A stretch of 64,000 bases of DNA from G963665815 sp942492065 (GCA_942492065.1 CALODV010000014.1:248001-312000); one strand, 5' to 3'; shown: positions 50,895 through 61,731, numbered from the stretch's first letter. The notes: generated by a model not told the origin, from the sequence alone. A program made the numbers and translations.

Positions 50895-53429
50895 TTACTT
50901 CAACATTATCATTTTGTTTATTAACAAGGATTTTTCTGTTTTGACTTTATAGAAATATACTCCGGAACCTACACTTTTGTTATTTTCATCTGTTCCGTTC
51001 CATTTTATTGTGTGATGTCCGCTTTCTTTATGCTCATTTACAAGTCGTTTGACTTTCTGGCCTTTAATGTTGTACACTTCAATACAGACATTGCCCTTTT
51101 CCGGTAAACTGTATGATATGGTTGTGGTTGGATTAAACGGGTTAGGGTAGTTGTTACCGGTAAAGGAATAAGCTTCCGGTGCTTCTTCTTCCTCATAATC
51201 ATGTTCAACATAAGATATTCTGACTCTCTGATGTCCAGAACTCAGTCTGATATCCTTTTCCATATACTTCTTCTGTTCTGCATCATAAACTTGCAGATTC
51301 TCTGAGAATACATCTTCACGTTCTCCATACCATTTTACAATATCAACGTTGGCATCATAGAGGTCATCTGTGACATAGGCGAATACTGCAGCTTCCCGAC
51401 CATGTACCACTGAGGCACCAATACATTCACCGTTGGCATATACTGCGATTTCCTGAGGAATATCATCCGGAGCAAACTCAAATACAAATGTGTTATAATC
51501 AGCTTGTTCAGTATAGTCAAAGTAATTCAGATCCGTATCTGCCTCAATATTATTGAAGACTGTGTTAACAACGCTTCCGCCTCCTGTGGACACAAATCCT
51601 TCATCCCAGATAAATGACGCAGGGTTTTCAGTTTCAACCACTATCATGTCACCGTATTGTACGCCATCATAATAACTCTGGTTTGCCACACCTTCCCAGG
51701 TGATTGTTATCTGATAGAATGGATATGATCCGGTTATTTCCACATATTTAGTGTAAGACCAATATTGGCCATGGATACTCTTAAGCTGAGAACCTAAACT
51801 ACCACCAAAAGCCGCCACAGGCGAAGTAGATGATTCTGCTCCATAATAGCACACCCAGGTTTCTACTTCACCGAAAGGTATGTTTACCGGTTCATCATTT
51901 CTGATACATACTCCATGATAATTATTGATTGCTGCACCGTTATCAATCTGAACCTTGTAACCTTTATATTGTTTCAGGGTTTCATTGTCATTACTCCAAT
52001 ATATTTCCATATTCGCTGATGTTGTTACAGTCATTGTCTCATTACTGTTATCTGGAGTCTGATAACTGAATTGATGAACAGTAAACTGAGCATTCATAAA
52101 ATCTGCAAAGAAACCATCCAACTGGTCATGATTATCAATTGGATCAATAACAGGGAAGCCTACCCAGAACCAGTTATCGCTTTTGGTGTCATCAGTATCA
52201 AACTGGTAGTTAAGGCGTTTATCGTCAAATTGGTATGCTCCAATATCTACGGTGGTTCCATCTAGTTCGAATTCAACTCCAATCAATGGAGATTTTCCTT
52301 CATCATCCCAAATCAACGAATAGTCCGCATTTTCAGAATCCGTAAACATAGGATTAGACTGTACCGACAGGTTTGGAAACAAGAAAATAGAGTACATCGG
52401 ATCGAATAAGTCGGTGTTTATCGCTTCACAAACCGTGTTGTTGAAAACAGTGCTTCCGCTAAATCCCGCTGGATAATCTATGTAACAATTAGATATGTTG
52501 GCTGTTATATTTGTCGGATTAGATGTGAGACCGCAATAAGCACCAGTATACTCATTCTCAAAGTACTGACCATCAACAATAGTGCACTGGTTCAGATTAA
52601 GAACAGAAGTAGTAATTTCAGGACTGAACTCATTGTAGTTGTCATACATCAGAACATTTTCCATGGTTACCGAGTTTGCCCTGACTGTGCTGCATATATA
52701 ACCTGTAAGTCTGATATCTTCTGCCAAATTGTTATAAATATTTGCATTTCTGATTGTCACTGCACCTGATTCATTAAGCACACCTGAACCAAATCTATAC
52801 TCTCCATCTGTTATGGACAGATTTTCCAATGTTACATTTGAATTGGTAATGTGTATTGTGGGATGGGTTCCACAACATTTCAATATTGTTTTATCAGGTC
52901 CTGCTCCTCTGAGCGTGACATTGTTATTATTTATATAGATAAAACCTTCGTATGTACCTTCTGGGATATCAATAATACTATTTGCGGGAGCATTGGCTAT
53001 CATTGCCTGGACAGGACTTGGAAAACCGGGACCTTCCTGATAAAACTGCACAAGACATGGATCACCATACAAATCATCATTCTGATATATTTGAAGATAA
53101 CATCCGCCTCTTCTTGAATCAGGATCTGTATTTGCAGCGATACTGAATGTAAAAGTGAAATATTGAGTCATTCCTGAAGAATGATAACTGTAGCCGGCAA
53201 GTGATATCCATGATGGAACTGCAGAACCATTATGATGAATACCGATATATTGATTTGAAGTTAAATTTCCACCAGTTACATATACATTTATATTAATAGA
53301 TGCACCTGCGGAACACGCATAATGAGGTCCGGTAACATTCTGTTGAGCTCCGGGATCAGCGAAGTTAGTAGTAGAATATAATCCGCATATCAGCAGACTG
53401 ATAGTAATAGAAAAAATAATCCTTTTCAT
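50895..53429 (-). CDS. Secreted multi-domain beta-helix protein with sorting domain
   Basis: About 844 residues. Signal peptide, then an Ig-like N-terminal part (YACSAGASININVYVTGGNL, SSGMTQYFTFTFSIAANTD). A beta-helix region follows (NAPANSIIDIPEGTYEGFIY, RGAGPDKTILKCCGTHPTI, TIRNANIYNNLAEDIR), then DDTKSDNWFWVGFPVIDP and further beta domains. The tail from ~765 has NYPNPFNPTTTISYSLPEK, YNIKGQKVKRLV, GVYFYKVKTEKS, IMLK. Start ATG 53429 has GGAG upstream; a longer frame from 53471 is rejected. Function unknown; exported or surface bound. Confidence 0.8.
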   Translation of the reverse strand: MKRIIFSITISLLICGLYSTTNFADPGAQQNVTGPHYACSAGASININVYVTGGNLTSNQYIGIHHNGSAVPSWISLAGYSYHSSGMTQYFTFTFSIAANTDPDSRRGGCYLQIYQNDDLYGDPCLVQFYQEGPGFPSPVQAMIANAPANSIIDIPEGTYEGFIYINNNNVTLRGAGPDKTILKCCGTHPTIHITNSNVTLENLSITDGEYRFGSGVLNESGAVTIRNANIYNNLAEDIRLTGYICSTVRANSVTMENVLMYDNYNEFSPEITTSVLNLNQCTIVDGQYFENEYTGAYCGLTSNPTNITANISNCYIDYPAGFSGSTVFNNTVCEAINTDLFDPMYSIFLFPNLSVQSNPMFTDSENADYSLIWDDEGKSPLIGVEFELDGTTVDIGAYQFDDKRLNYQFDTDDTKSDNWFWVGFPVIDPIDNHDQLDGFFADFMNAQFTVHQFSYQTPDNSNETMTVTTSANMEIYWSNDNETLKQYKGYKVQIDNGAAINNYHGVCIRNDEPVNIPFGEVETWVCYYGAESSTSPVAAFGGSLGSQLKSIHGQYWSYTKYVEITGSYPFYQITITWEGVANQSYYDGVQYGDMIVVETENPASFIWDEGFVSTGGGSVVNTVFNNIEADTDLNYFDYTEQADYNTFVFEFAPDDIPQEIAVYANGECIGASVVHGREAAVFAYVTDDLYDANVDIVKWYGEREDVFSENLQVYDAEQKKYMEKDIRLSSGHQRVRISYVEHDYEEEEAPEAYSFTGNNYPNPFNPTTTISYSLPEKGNVCIEVYNIKGQKVKRLVNEHKESGHHTIKWNGTDENNKSVGSGVYFYKVKTEKSLLINKMIMLK

Positions 53430-53787
53430 TCTTTCTCCTTCTGTGGAAACGAGAAAAAAACTTGCATGCAAAGCATAATCCTGTAATAATGTATTCAGGA
53501 AATGGGTTTGTCGCGGTCTTCTTGCCGGAAGTAATTGTTTGCATTCTCATTTCCGTTTTTTTGATACTATATTATTGTCATATTGAAATTGAGTTTTTAG
53601 GAAACCAGATTACTACATTAAGAAAGTTTTACTAAGAAACAATTACATACTTATTAAAAACACATCCACATATCTGCAAGAATTTCAAATATTGTTCATT
53701 CTACACCGATATAAAATATTGCAAAATGAAATAAATCAGTGAGGTTATGTCAAGGATAATTTTTCAATTGTTTATGAGCTATTCAGA
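53430..53787. other. Gene-free spacer between two secreted-protein genes
   Basis: AT-rich, no supportable gene on either strand. It should hold the promoter of the minus-strand gene ending at 50895 but no clear -10/-35 pair is seen. Confidence 0.4.
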
Positions 53788-53820
53788 CAAAAAAAAGGCT
53801 GCAGATAAGAACCTGCAGCC
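53788..53820 (-). terminator. Rho-independent terminator
   Basis: GGCTGCAG and CTGCAGCC (53797-53804 with 53813-53820), eight pairs, followed on the minus strand by a run of T. It is 22 bases past the stop of the fibronectin-repeat gene. Confidence 0.9.
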
Positions 53821-53841
53821 AATATTTTATTGAGATACCGA

Positions 53842-56781
53842 TTATTTAAGAAGAGTCATTTTGTTGATCTTAGTATAATTACCGGTAGTCATTTTGTAGA
53901 AGTATACACCAGTACCAACATCTTGACCTGCGTCAGATTTACCATTCCAGATTACTTCATGGTCACCGGATGTCTGGTGATCATTAATCAGTGTTCTTAC
54001 TTTCTGACCTTTGATGTTGTAAACAGTGATGTTTACTCTTGAGTCAGCTTTAAGACTGTAATGGATTGCTGTTTCAGGATTGAATGGGTTAGGATAGTTT
54101 CCTGAAAGCATAGTTTTTACAGGAGCGTTTTCATTATTGCCATTAGCAACGATTTCAACTATAACTGATACAGGATCGCATTGATCTGATGTTCCGAAAG
54201 AGTATACAGCTGCAACAGTATAATCGTATTCACCACCGGCAAGACCGGTCTCTATGAACATTGTATCAGCTTCTGACATATAATCAACTGTACCTATTTC
54301 AGTGTTGTCTCTGTATATTACAAAACTTTGAAGACTGTCTGTATCTACGAAGTCGTTAATGCTCCAGTAAAGGTTAACAGTATCGTTGTTCGTTGTGTAG
54401 TTAAGGTACATAGGAGCGTATGCGAAATGAACACCAGCCATAGCTGAAGCGGATGGAGCTGAATCTCCGTCTGCATAAACTGCAATTACGTAATATGTGT
54501 AGTTGCCGTTCATAAGGTCCATGTCTTCATATGTAAGAACAGTTGCATCAGCGGTTACATGAATTTCAGCATCGTCTCTGTATACTTTGTAAGCTGTTAC
54601 GTTTCTTTCGTTTGTTGGAGGAGCAGCCCATGTTATAGTAACGTCGTTTGTATCAACTGTTGTTGCAACATTGCTTGGTGCGTAAGGTACTGCTATTGTA
54701 ACTGTAGCTGTGTTGGACTCAGGTGATGTTCCTGATGTGTAAACAGCTTTTACGTAATAGTTATAGCTTCCGTTTGCAAGAGTTGTATCAGAATAAGTTG
54801 TATCTGTAACACCTGCAGTAGTGTGGATAAGCTGATCGTTTCTGTAGATTTCGAATTGTGTAAGAGTTCTTTCGAGTCTTTGTGGAGTAATAACATCCAC
54901 ACCATTAGAATAGCTTTCCTGAACTGCTGCTGCTGATAATGTAGGAGCAGTTTCCCTTGTCGCTCTTGTTACGGAGTTAACTGCTGGAGTGTTCCAGGCA
55001 AGGTCTACATCGTTATCATTCATTACCATAGCTGTAAGGTTTCTAGGAGCGTATGCAATTTCAAGGTCAACAACAACAGCTGCTGTTTGAGGTGATTCAC
55101 CTGATGAATACATTGCACTTACAGTGTATGAGTATGATCCGTTTGCAAGGTTCATATCAGTATATGTAAGAGTATCAGCTGTGATGAATGTATGAATAAC
55201 ATTTCCGTCTCTGTATACTTTGTATCCTAGAAGTGATCTTGTAGGACCTGTTAAAGGTGTTTGCCATGTAACTGTAATATCATTTCCGTTTATAGTGTGT
55301 GTGAGGTTTCTAGGAGCGTAAAGCCCTTCAATATCCATTTGAATACGGTTAGATTCCGGTGAGTCGCCAGAAGAGAAAACGGCTTTTACGTAGTACATGT
55401 AAGTACCATTGCTCAGTCCGCTGTCTGTCCATGTGAGAATAGCAGGATCATTGATCTGATGAACCATCACGTTGTCTTTATAAATTTTGTAGCCAAGAAG
55501 TGATCTGTCAGGATAAAGTGTTTGTTGTGATGAGATTTCAACAGGAACATTAACTGCTTGTGAGAACATGCTGTTTTCACTTGTAATAATTGTTTGTTCC
55601 TGAGCCCTTACCGGACCTGTTCCCATTTGCCATGTCAGAACGATATCAGTTACATTCTGAACTGTTCCCTGAAGGTTAGTAGGAGCATAAGGAATTTCCA
55701 CTTCAACATTAGCAACGTTAGATGTATTTGATTCAATTGCGCCATAAACAGCTGTTACATAGTAATCATATAAACCGGCTGAGAGACCGGCATCAAGGTA
55801 ACTTGTTGTTGCAGGGTCTGTAATTTCATGAATCATGTTGTTGTCTCTGTAAACTTTGTAACCTGTAACATAAGCTGATGCAGGGGCATCCCAGTTAAGC
55901 TGAACGTCAACCTGGTTTGTTACGCTTGCAGTAAGGTTTGCAGGCTCAATTGCGTTAACAGAAATTGCAAAAGCAGCATCTGAAACATCTGAATATGAAG
56001 AACCGTCAAAATCTCCGGATACTCTTACATGACATGTTGAGGAATACTGATCTGTAACAGTCCAGTCATAGCTTCCTGTGTTCTGAATATCGTCTGCTAA
56101 TAAAGTCCATGTAGCCATATCATCATAAGATACTTCTACGTCAACTGTAGGTAATGCAGGAGCATTCCATGTAATCTGCTGCATATCTCCGGCATAAAGT
56201 GTTTCACCACCGTTTGGAGCAGTAACAGTAACCGGTGTTCCGATAATTTCGTTTATATCACCGGCGAAAGAGTTTGTTGGAATAGCCATGGATTCCCATG
56301 TGAGAATCTGGTTTTGTACACCTGACTGATCCCAGTGAAGATCGATATTGTCATCTGAACCGACAACATTGAATACAAGAGTACCAACATCGATGAAGGT
56401 GGTATCAAGTGAATAAGCAAACATTTGGAAGCTTTGAGTGAAAAGCACGTTGAATCCACATTTAATGTTAGACATTTCTACAGGATTTCCAATGTAAGAA
56501 GGTGTCATATTAAATGGGTCATAAGAGAAGAGAGGATCATCAAATGATGAACTTGCCATATCAAAATTAAGAACATTGTTATTATAGAGAACTCTGAGGT
56601 TAAAGTGACCAATGGATTGAGGACCTGTATTGCTTCTGATTTTCAATTTAACGGTATATGTGCTGTTTGCAGCATCATATCCAAGTCCTGCACCGGAATT
56701 CTCCATTAAAAAATCGATATCAGCCCAGGCCATGCTGAGACTGACCAAAATAACTGCCAGTAAAATAAAGGTTTTTCTCAT
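53842..56781 (-). CDS. Large secreted protein: cohesin-like, Ig-like and fibronectin-III repeats, sorting domain
   Basis: A 979-residue exported protein. Signal peptide (1-20, ending SMAWA). A cohesin-like domain at ~22-165 (STYTVKLKIRSNTGPQSIGH, FNLRVLYNNNVLNFDM, FIDVGTLVFNVVG) is followed by an Ig-like domain at ~180-275 (TVTAPNGGETLYAGDMQQIT, VRVSGDFDGSSYSDVSD). About seven fibronectin-III repeats come next, each with an AP.NL..TV...DV.L.W start, a YKVYRD.N.IH core and an NGSYNYYVKAVY.SG.SPES end. Tail: NYPNPFNPETAIHYSLK, YNIKGQKVRTLI, GTGVYFYKMTTGNYT, LLK. Cohesin-like domains bind partner modules; here the partner is unknown. Confidence 0.85.
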   Translation of the reverse strand: MRKTFILLAVILVSLSMAWADIDFLMENSGAGLGYDAANSTYTVKLKIRSNTGPQSIGHFNLRVLYNNNVLNFDMASSSFDDPLFSYDPFNMTPSYIGNPVEMSNIKCGFNVLFTQSFQMFAYSLDTTFIDVGTLVFNVVGSDDNIDLHWDQSGVQNQILTWESMAIPTNSFAGDINEIIGTPVTVTAPNGGETLYAGDMQQITWNAPALPTVDVEVSYDDMATWTLLADDIQNTGSYDWTVTDQYSSTCHVRVSGDFDGSSYSDVSDAAFAISVNAIEPANLTASVTNQVDVQLNWDAPASAYVTGYKVYRDNNMIHEITDPATTSYLDAGLSAGLYDYYVTAVYGAIESNTSNVANVEVEIPYAPTNLQGTVQNVTDIVLTWQMGTGPVRAQEQTIITSENSMFSQAVNVPVEISSQQTLYPDRSLLGYKIYKDNVMVHQINDPAILTWTDSGLSNGTYMYYVKAVFSSGDSPESNRIQMDIEGLYAPRNLTHTINGNDITVTWQTPLTGPTRSLLGYKVYRDGNVIHTFITADTLTYTDMNLANGSYSYTVSAMYSSGESPQTAAVVVDLEIAYAPRNLTAMVMNDNDVDLAWNTPAVNSVTRATRETAPTLSAAAVQESYSNGVDVITPQRLERTLTQFEIYRNDQLIHTTAGVTDTTYSDTTLANGSYNYYVKAVYTSGTSPESNTATVTIAVPYAPSNVATTVDTNDVTITWAAPPTNERNVTAYKVYRDDAEIHVTADATVLTYEDMDLMNGNYTYYVIAVYADGDSAPSASAMAGVHFAYAPMYLNYTTNNDTVNLYWSINDFVDTDSLQSFVIYRDNTEIGTVDYMSEADTMFIETGLAGGEYDYTVAAVYSFGTSDQCDPVSVIVEIVANGNNENAPVKTMLSGNYPNPFNPETAIHYSLKADSRVNITVYNIKGQKVRTLINDHQTSGDHEVIWNGKSDAGQDVGTGVYFYKMTTGNYTKINKMTLLK

Positions 56782-56995
56782 CTTTACTCCTTTTATGTAT
56801 ATAATAGTATTGATATTAATCGTATTCTACTACAAATTTAAACAATTCTAATAATAGAATTTCCTGCAGAAATCTGTCAACTTTTGTTTATCAATCAAGC
56901 CTCTTTTTTCATAAAAATATATTTTTACTTGGAATATATTGCGATTCTCTGCTTTTTTAATTGCCAGAAATCTTAATTTTCAGCGAGTGGAAACA

Positions 56996-58378
56996 ATGAA
57001 GAAAAATAATCACGTTTTATCAGACTCTAATATATCCGGGCTCTTGTTCAGACAGTCCTTACCGGCCATCATCGGTATGTTTGTCCAGGGTACATACAAC
57101 TTTGTCGATGGTGCTTTTGTCGGTAGAGGTATCGGAGAACTCGGGATTGCAGGAGTGACTGTTGTTCTGCCAATCTCAATATTCATTCTGGCTGTCGGTT
57201 CCATGCTTGGAATTGGAGGAGCTTCCCTGATTTCCCGGTCTATTGGAGCGGGAGACTTTAAAAAAGCTGAAAACACAGTGGGGACAGTCTTCTTGTTTGT
57301 GTTGTTATTCGGAGCCGTATTTACAACCATGGGATTGATCTTTCTTGAGCCCATGCTGAGGTTATTCGGGGCAGATAATGAATTACTGCCTTATGCGGCA
57401 GAGTATGGAAGAGTAATAATCGCAGGTTCAGGATTCTTTGCTTTTGCTGTTTCATCCAATAATCTTATCAGATCGGAAGGTCATGCAAAAGTGGCGATGG
57501 GGACTATGTTTGTTTCTGCTTTTGTCAACATCATACTGGATGCTGTTTTCATCTTTGTTTTTAAATGGGGTATGATGGGGGTTGCTCTGGCAACGGTTAT
57601 TGCTCAGACTTCCATGGCTATATACACATTCTGCTTCCTCTTAAGCGGGAAAAGCTCAGTCAAACTGCACTGGTCAAACATCAGGATAAAACCGGATATA
57701 ATCAAATCAGTTTTTTCTGTGGGAATCTCAGCTTTCTTCAGACAGTTTTCATCGATGGTTATGATTGTGTTTCTCAATCGGATTCTGGTGAAGTATGGAT
57801 CAAACAGCTCTATTGCTATCATAGGTGCCATAAACAGAATCATCATGATGATTCTGATGCCGATCTTTGGACTTGCTCAGGGCTTGCAGCCAGTTGCAGG
57901 ATATAATTACGGAGCAAAACGACTTAAACTTGTTAAACAATCATTGAAATATGCTTCTATATGGGCTGTCTCCATTACAACAGCGGGTTTCATAATTGTT
58001 AATATATTACCAAGACAACTGATATCAATATTCTCCACGGATGCAGATATGATAAAAGAAGCATCATCTGTACTGAGAACAATATGTATGGTTATGCCGT
58101 TGGTAGGATTTCAAGTTATTGGTGCCGCTTTCTTTCAGGCTATCGGAAAAGCTCTACCCGCTTTTTTCCTCAATATATCCAGACAGATTGTATTCTTTAT
58201 ACCTATTGTAACTCTATTTTCCGGTGTATACGGTTTGCAGGGTGTATGGTATTCTGCTCCGGTCTCAGACACTCTGGCATTCATCGTAACGCTGATTTTC
58301 ATTCTTGTGCAGTTTAGAAAATTTAACATAACAATCACTAAAAAACTTGCAGTTAATTCAAAGAATAGTGAAGATTAG
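56996..58378 (+). CDS. MATE-family multidrug/Na+ efflux transporter
   Basis: About 460 residues, twelve hydrophobic segments in two halves. Typical MATE features: RQSLPAIIGMFVQGTYNFVD, LGIGGASLISRSIGAGDFKKAE, NLIRSEGHAKVAMGTMFVSA, and GLAQGLQPVAGYNYGAKRLK in the second half. Expected to exchange drugs or metabolites for H+ or Na+. ATG 56996 is preferred over the longer TTG frame at 56939, which lacks support. Followed four bases later by murJ. Confidence 0.85.
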   Translation: MKKNNHVLSDSNISGLLFRQSLPAIIGMFVQGTYNFVDGAFVGRGIGELGIAGVTVVLPISIFILAVGSMLGIGGASLISRSIGAGDFKKAENTVGTVFLFVLLFGAVFTTMGLIFLEPMLRLFGADNELLPYAAEYGRVIIAGSGFFAFAVSSNNLIRSEGHAKVAMGTMFVSAFVNIILDAVFIFVFKWGMMGVALATVIAQTSMAIYTFCFLLSGKSSVKLHWSNIRIKPDIIKSVFSVGISAFFRQFSSMVMIVFLNRILVKYGSNSSIAIIGAINRIIMMILMPIFGLAQGLQPVAGYNYGAKRLKLVKQSLKYASIWAVSITTAGFIIVNILPRQLISIFSTDADMIKEASSVLRTICMVMPLVGFQVIGAAFFQAIGKALPAFFLNISRQIVFFIPIVTLFSGVYGLQGVWYSAPVSDTLAFIVTLIFILVQFRKFNITITKKLAVNSKNSED

Positions 58379-58381
58379 TTT

Positions 58382-59944
58382 ATGAGTAAGGAAAGACTGG
58401 GAAGAAATATTGGCTCAATGTCCTTTGCTGTACTGATCAGCAGGATATTCGGACTTCTGAGAGATCAGATATTTGCTTATTTCTTTGGTGCAACTTTTGT
58501 GGCTGATGCTTTCAATACAGCTTTCAAAATCCCAAATCTCTTGAGAAGACTTTTTGGAGAAGGAGCTCTTGGGGCAGCATTTATACCGTTGTATCAGGAA
58601 ATAGGAGTCAAGCACGGAAAAAAAGAGCAGATTCATTTTGCATTGAATTTGCTGACAATCCTGTTGTGCCTGCTCTCTTTATTATGTATAATAAGTCTTG
58701 CTTTGACTCCATGGATCGTCAAATTAATTGCCCCGGGATTCAATCAGGTTACATATGAGCTGACAGTTAAACTTACCAGAATAATGTTTCCATTCCTCAT
58801 ACTGATCGGCTTTTCTTCTATGCTCGTGTCAATTCTCAACTCACATAAACTGTTTTTCATACCGGCCTTGACCAGTTCATTCATGAATATGGTTATGATA
58901 GCTGCTATGCTTCTTCCCGGATTGCTCATCGGCAGAGATGTTGCGGAACTTTCAATCTGGCTCTCATTCGGGGTTCTGGTTGGTGGTATACTTCAGACTG
59001 TAACATTGTTTCCATTGCTGAGGAAGCTTGATTATACAGTAAGTCCTGTATTTAACCTGAAGTCTGAAACTATAAGCAATCTCTGGAAAAAGTTCTTACC
59101 GGGAGTTATCGGAATTGCCGTCAGACAGATCAATCTGCTGGCAGACCAGATACTTGCGTCACTGCTCGTAGTGGGTTCCATTTCAGCTCTTGCCTACGGA
59201 AACAGACTGATGCAGCTTCCTTTCGGAATCATAGGTGTTTCTGCCGGCGCTGCTGTTATACCGTATTTCTCAGATTATGTAGCAAAGAAAGAATGGGGAA
59301 ACCTGAACTCTAAGCTGAATTTTGCTTTGAAAACAATGCTGTTCTTTTCCATTCCTATCACACTTCTGATTGTGCTTCTTGGTAAGGATGTTATTCGCAT
59401 CCTCTTTATGCGAGGGGCATTCGACAGTACTGCTTTGAATATGAGTTACTCTGCTCTGGTATATTACAGTGTTGGATTGATCTTTCTCTGTCTGAACAGA
59501 GTTATCATCCCTGTTTTTTATGCTCACAAAAATACACGTACACCGGTTATAATCTCAATACACATGGTTGTTGTCAATGTCCTGCTGAACATTATCCTCA
59601 TGCAGTTCATGCAGCATAACGGGCTTGCTCTTGCTACTTCTATAGCTGCCGTAGTACAGTTTTTTGTTCTTCTCAGAGTACTGAACAAAGAGTATAGTAA
59701 TATTAGAGTCAAATTGATCAATCCTGAGCTGATAAGATTTGTGATACTGAATATTATTGTGGGAGCAGCAGTAAAAATCATATCCCTGATAATAGCTGAA
59801 CAGACTATGGTTATGGCAATAGTAAGGATTGCTGTCAGTGTTGTTACCTGTCTTGTTGTCTTTGGGGCAGGTGTACATTTGTTAAGGATTCAATACGGAA
59901 TCAGATTATGGGAAAAAATAAGCAGAAAACTTCTGAGAAGATAA
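58382..59944 (+). CDS. murJ: Lipid II flippase MurJ
   Basis: A 520-residue polytopic MviN/MurJ protein of the MOP superfamily. Signatures: MSFAVLISRIFGLLRDQIFA, FVADAFNTAFKIPNLLRRLF, GEGALGAAFIPLYQE, GVIGIAVRQINLLADQILAS, PFGIIGVSAGAAVIPYFSDY. It flips lipid II across the inner membrane for peptidoglycan assembly. It shares 37 bases with uvrC downstream, so the two are translationally coupled. Confidence 0.92.
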   Translation: MSKERLGRNIGSMSFAVLISRIFGLLRDQIFAYFFGATFVADAFNTAFKIPNLLRRLFGEGALGAAFIPLYQEIGVKHGKKEQIHFALNLLTILLCLLSLLCIISLALTPWIVKLIAPGFNQVTYELTVKLTRIMFPFLILIGFSSMLVSILNSHKLFFIPALTSSFMNMVMIAAMLLPGLLIGRDVAELSIWLSFGVLVGGILQTVTLFPLLRKLDYTVSPVFNLKSETISNLWKKFLPGVIGIAVRQINLLADQILASLLVVGSISALAYGNRLMQLPFGIIGVSAGAAVIPYFSDYVAKKEWGNLNSKLNFALKTMLFFSIPITLLIVLLGKDVIRILFMRGAFDSTALNMSYSALVYYSVGLIFLCLNRVIIPVFYAHKNTRTPVIISIHMVVVNVLLNIILMQFMQHNGLALATSIAAVVQFFVLLRVLNKEYSNIRVKLINPELIRFVILNIIVGAAVKIISLIIAEQTMVMAIVRIAVSVVTCLVVFGAGVHLLRIQYGIRLWEKISRKLLRR

Positions 59945-61731
59945 GAGAGAAACTGAAACTCTTACCGGAAAAACCCGGTGTTTACAGGATGTATAATTCC
60001 AATGGGAAGATAATATACATAGGCAAGGCTATTGTTCTGAAGAACAGGGTGAGAAGCTATTTTTCAGGATCGTCTCATGATCCCAAGACAGAAGAACTGG
60101 TGAGTAATATCAGAGATCTGGACTATATTATTACCGAAACCGAATACGAAGCTCTCGTTCTGGAAGCAAATCTTATAAAGAAACATCGTCCTAAGTATAA
60201 CATTATGCTGAAGGATGATCGTAAATATCCGTTTATTGCCATCACCATGAATGAACCTTTTCCAAGAGTGTTTGTAACTCGTGATACATCTATAAAAGGT
60301 GTGAAATATTTTGGACCATATACCGAGGTGAGAGCTGTCAGAAAAGTTCTGAGACGATTTGAGTGGATTTTCCCAACCAGAAACTGCACCAGAACAATTC
60401 CTGCCCACAAGGTTATTCATGAAAAGCCCTGCATAAACTATCAGCTTGGGAAATGCCCGGCACCTTGTGTCGGTTATATTACTCAGGAAGAATACGGAAA
60501 GACTATAAAGAGTATATTCCGATTCCTGCAGGGACGGACTGACGAGATAATCGAAACATTCAAGTCTGAAATGGAAGGTTATGCCGAAAATCTCGAGTTT
60601 GAAAAGGCAGCTAAAACCAGGGATATTATCAAGAACATTGAGTCTATTACCAGGAATCAGCATGTACATTTTGCCGATCAGTCTAACAGGGATGTAATAG
60701 GTATATATAAAGATGCGGACAGGGCTGCCGTGAGTGTGCTTAAGATACTGTCCGGTAAACTGCTTAATCGAGAAATCTATGCTATGGACAATGCAGCCGG
60801 ATCAGAATATCCTGAGATTATGGAAGCTTTTGTTAAACAGTATTATATGAATAAACTGGACGATCTCCCTTACAGGATTCTATGTCAATATGAACCGACA
60901 GATCTGGAAGCTATCAATGAGATGCTGAAGAACAAAGTTATTGTTCCGCAGAAGGGTGATAATAAACAGCTTATCGGACTGGCAAAGAAAAACGCTTTCA
61001 ACCATGTGGAAGAACTGAGATTACAGCATCTGAAGACTAAGGAAAGGGCAATACTGCCGGTGCAGGAACTCAAAGAGAAGCTGCAGCTGAACAAACTCCC
61101 TCGCAGAATGATCTGTATTGATATATCCACAATTCAGGGAACCGACACAGTGTCCTCACTGGTGTTTTTTGAGAATGGCAAGCCTAAGAAGAAGAACTAC
61201 ATGCACTTCATAATGAAGACTGTGGAAGGTCAGGATGACTTTGCTTCCATGCGGGAGACTTTAACGAGATATCTGGCAAAAATAGATAATTATGTTAAGC
61301 CCGATCTGATTGTGATTGATGGGGGAAAGGGACAGCTCAGCTCAGCCTTCAGTATTCTACAGGAGTACAAGCAGGATGATATAGAGATGATATCTCTGGC
61401 GAAGAGGATAGAAGAAGTGTTCCTGCCCGGGCAGAAGACATCTATCCTGCTACCAAGGAATTCATCCGCTTTAAGACTGCTTATTCATATTCGGGATGAG
61501 TCTCACAGGTTTGCAGTTACGTTCCATAGAAAGAGACGGTCGCACAGAACGCTGATAAGTGATCTGGACAGGGTTAAGGGTATTGGTGAGAATAAGAAGT
61601 TTATGCTGCTGAAACAGTTCGGTTCTGTGGCTAATCTGCGAAAAGCCGGTGCTGAAGAAATTGCTGCCATGCCGGGAATTGGTATTAAGACAGCAGAGTC
61701 TATTCTGGAGCAGTTGAAAGAGATGGAGTAG
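59908..61731 (+). CDS. uvrC: UvrABC system protein C
   Basis: A 607-residue nuclease subunit of nucleotide excision repair. GIY-YIG domain at ~15-95 (PEKPGVYRMYNSNGKIIYIG, LEANLIKKHRPKYNI), Cys-containing segment CINYQLGKCPAPC, a UVR motif around ENLEFEKAAKTRDI, the RNase-H-like endonuclease half (CIDISTIQGTDTVSS, VIDGGKGQLSSA), and C-terminal helix-hairpin-helix (GIGENKKFMLLKQFGS, AMPGIGIKTAESI). Makes both incisions around the lesion. Confidence 0.93.
   Translation: MGKNKQKTSEKIREKLKLLPEKPGVYRMYNSNGKIIYIGKAIVLKNRVRSYFSGSSHDPKTEELVSNIRDLDYIITETEYEALVLEANLIKKHRPKYNIMLKDDRKYPFIAITMNEPFPRVFVTRDTSIKGVKYFGPYTEVRAVRKVLRRFEWIFPTRNCTRTIPAHKVIHEKPCINYQLGKCPAPCVGYITQEEYGKTIKSIFRFLQGRTDEIIETFKSEMEGYAENLEFEKAAKTRDIIKNIESITRNQHVHFADQSNRDVIGIYKDADRAAVSVLKILSGKLLNREIYAMDNAAGSEYPEIMEAFVKQYYMNKLDDLPYRILCQYEPTDLEAINEMLKNKVIVPQKGDNKQLIGLAKKNAFNHVEELRLQHLKTKERAILPVQELKEKLQLNKLPRRMICIDISTIQGTDTVSSLVFFENGKPKKKNYMHFIMKTVEGQDDFASMRETLTRYLAKIDNYVKPDLIVIDGGKGQLSSAFSILQEYKQDDIEMISLAKRIEEVFLPGQKTSILLPRNSSALRLLIHIRDESHRFAVTFHRKRRSHRTLISDLDRVKGIGENKKFMLLKQFGSVANLRKAGAEEIAAMPGIGIKTAESILEQLKEME

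Noticed and set aside
56939..56995. Longer TTG start for the MATE transporter
   Set aside because: No ribosome-binding site and residues not typical of the family; ATG 56996 gives a normal length.
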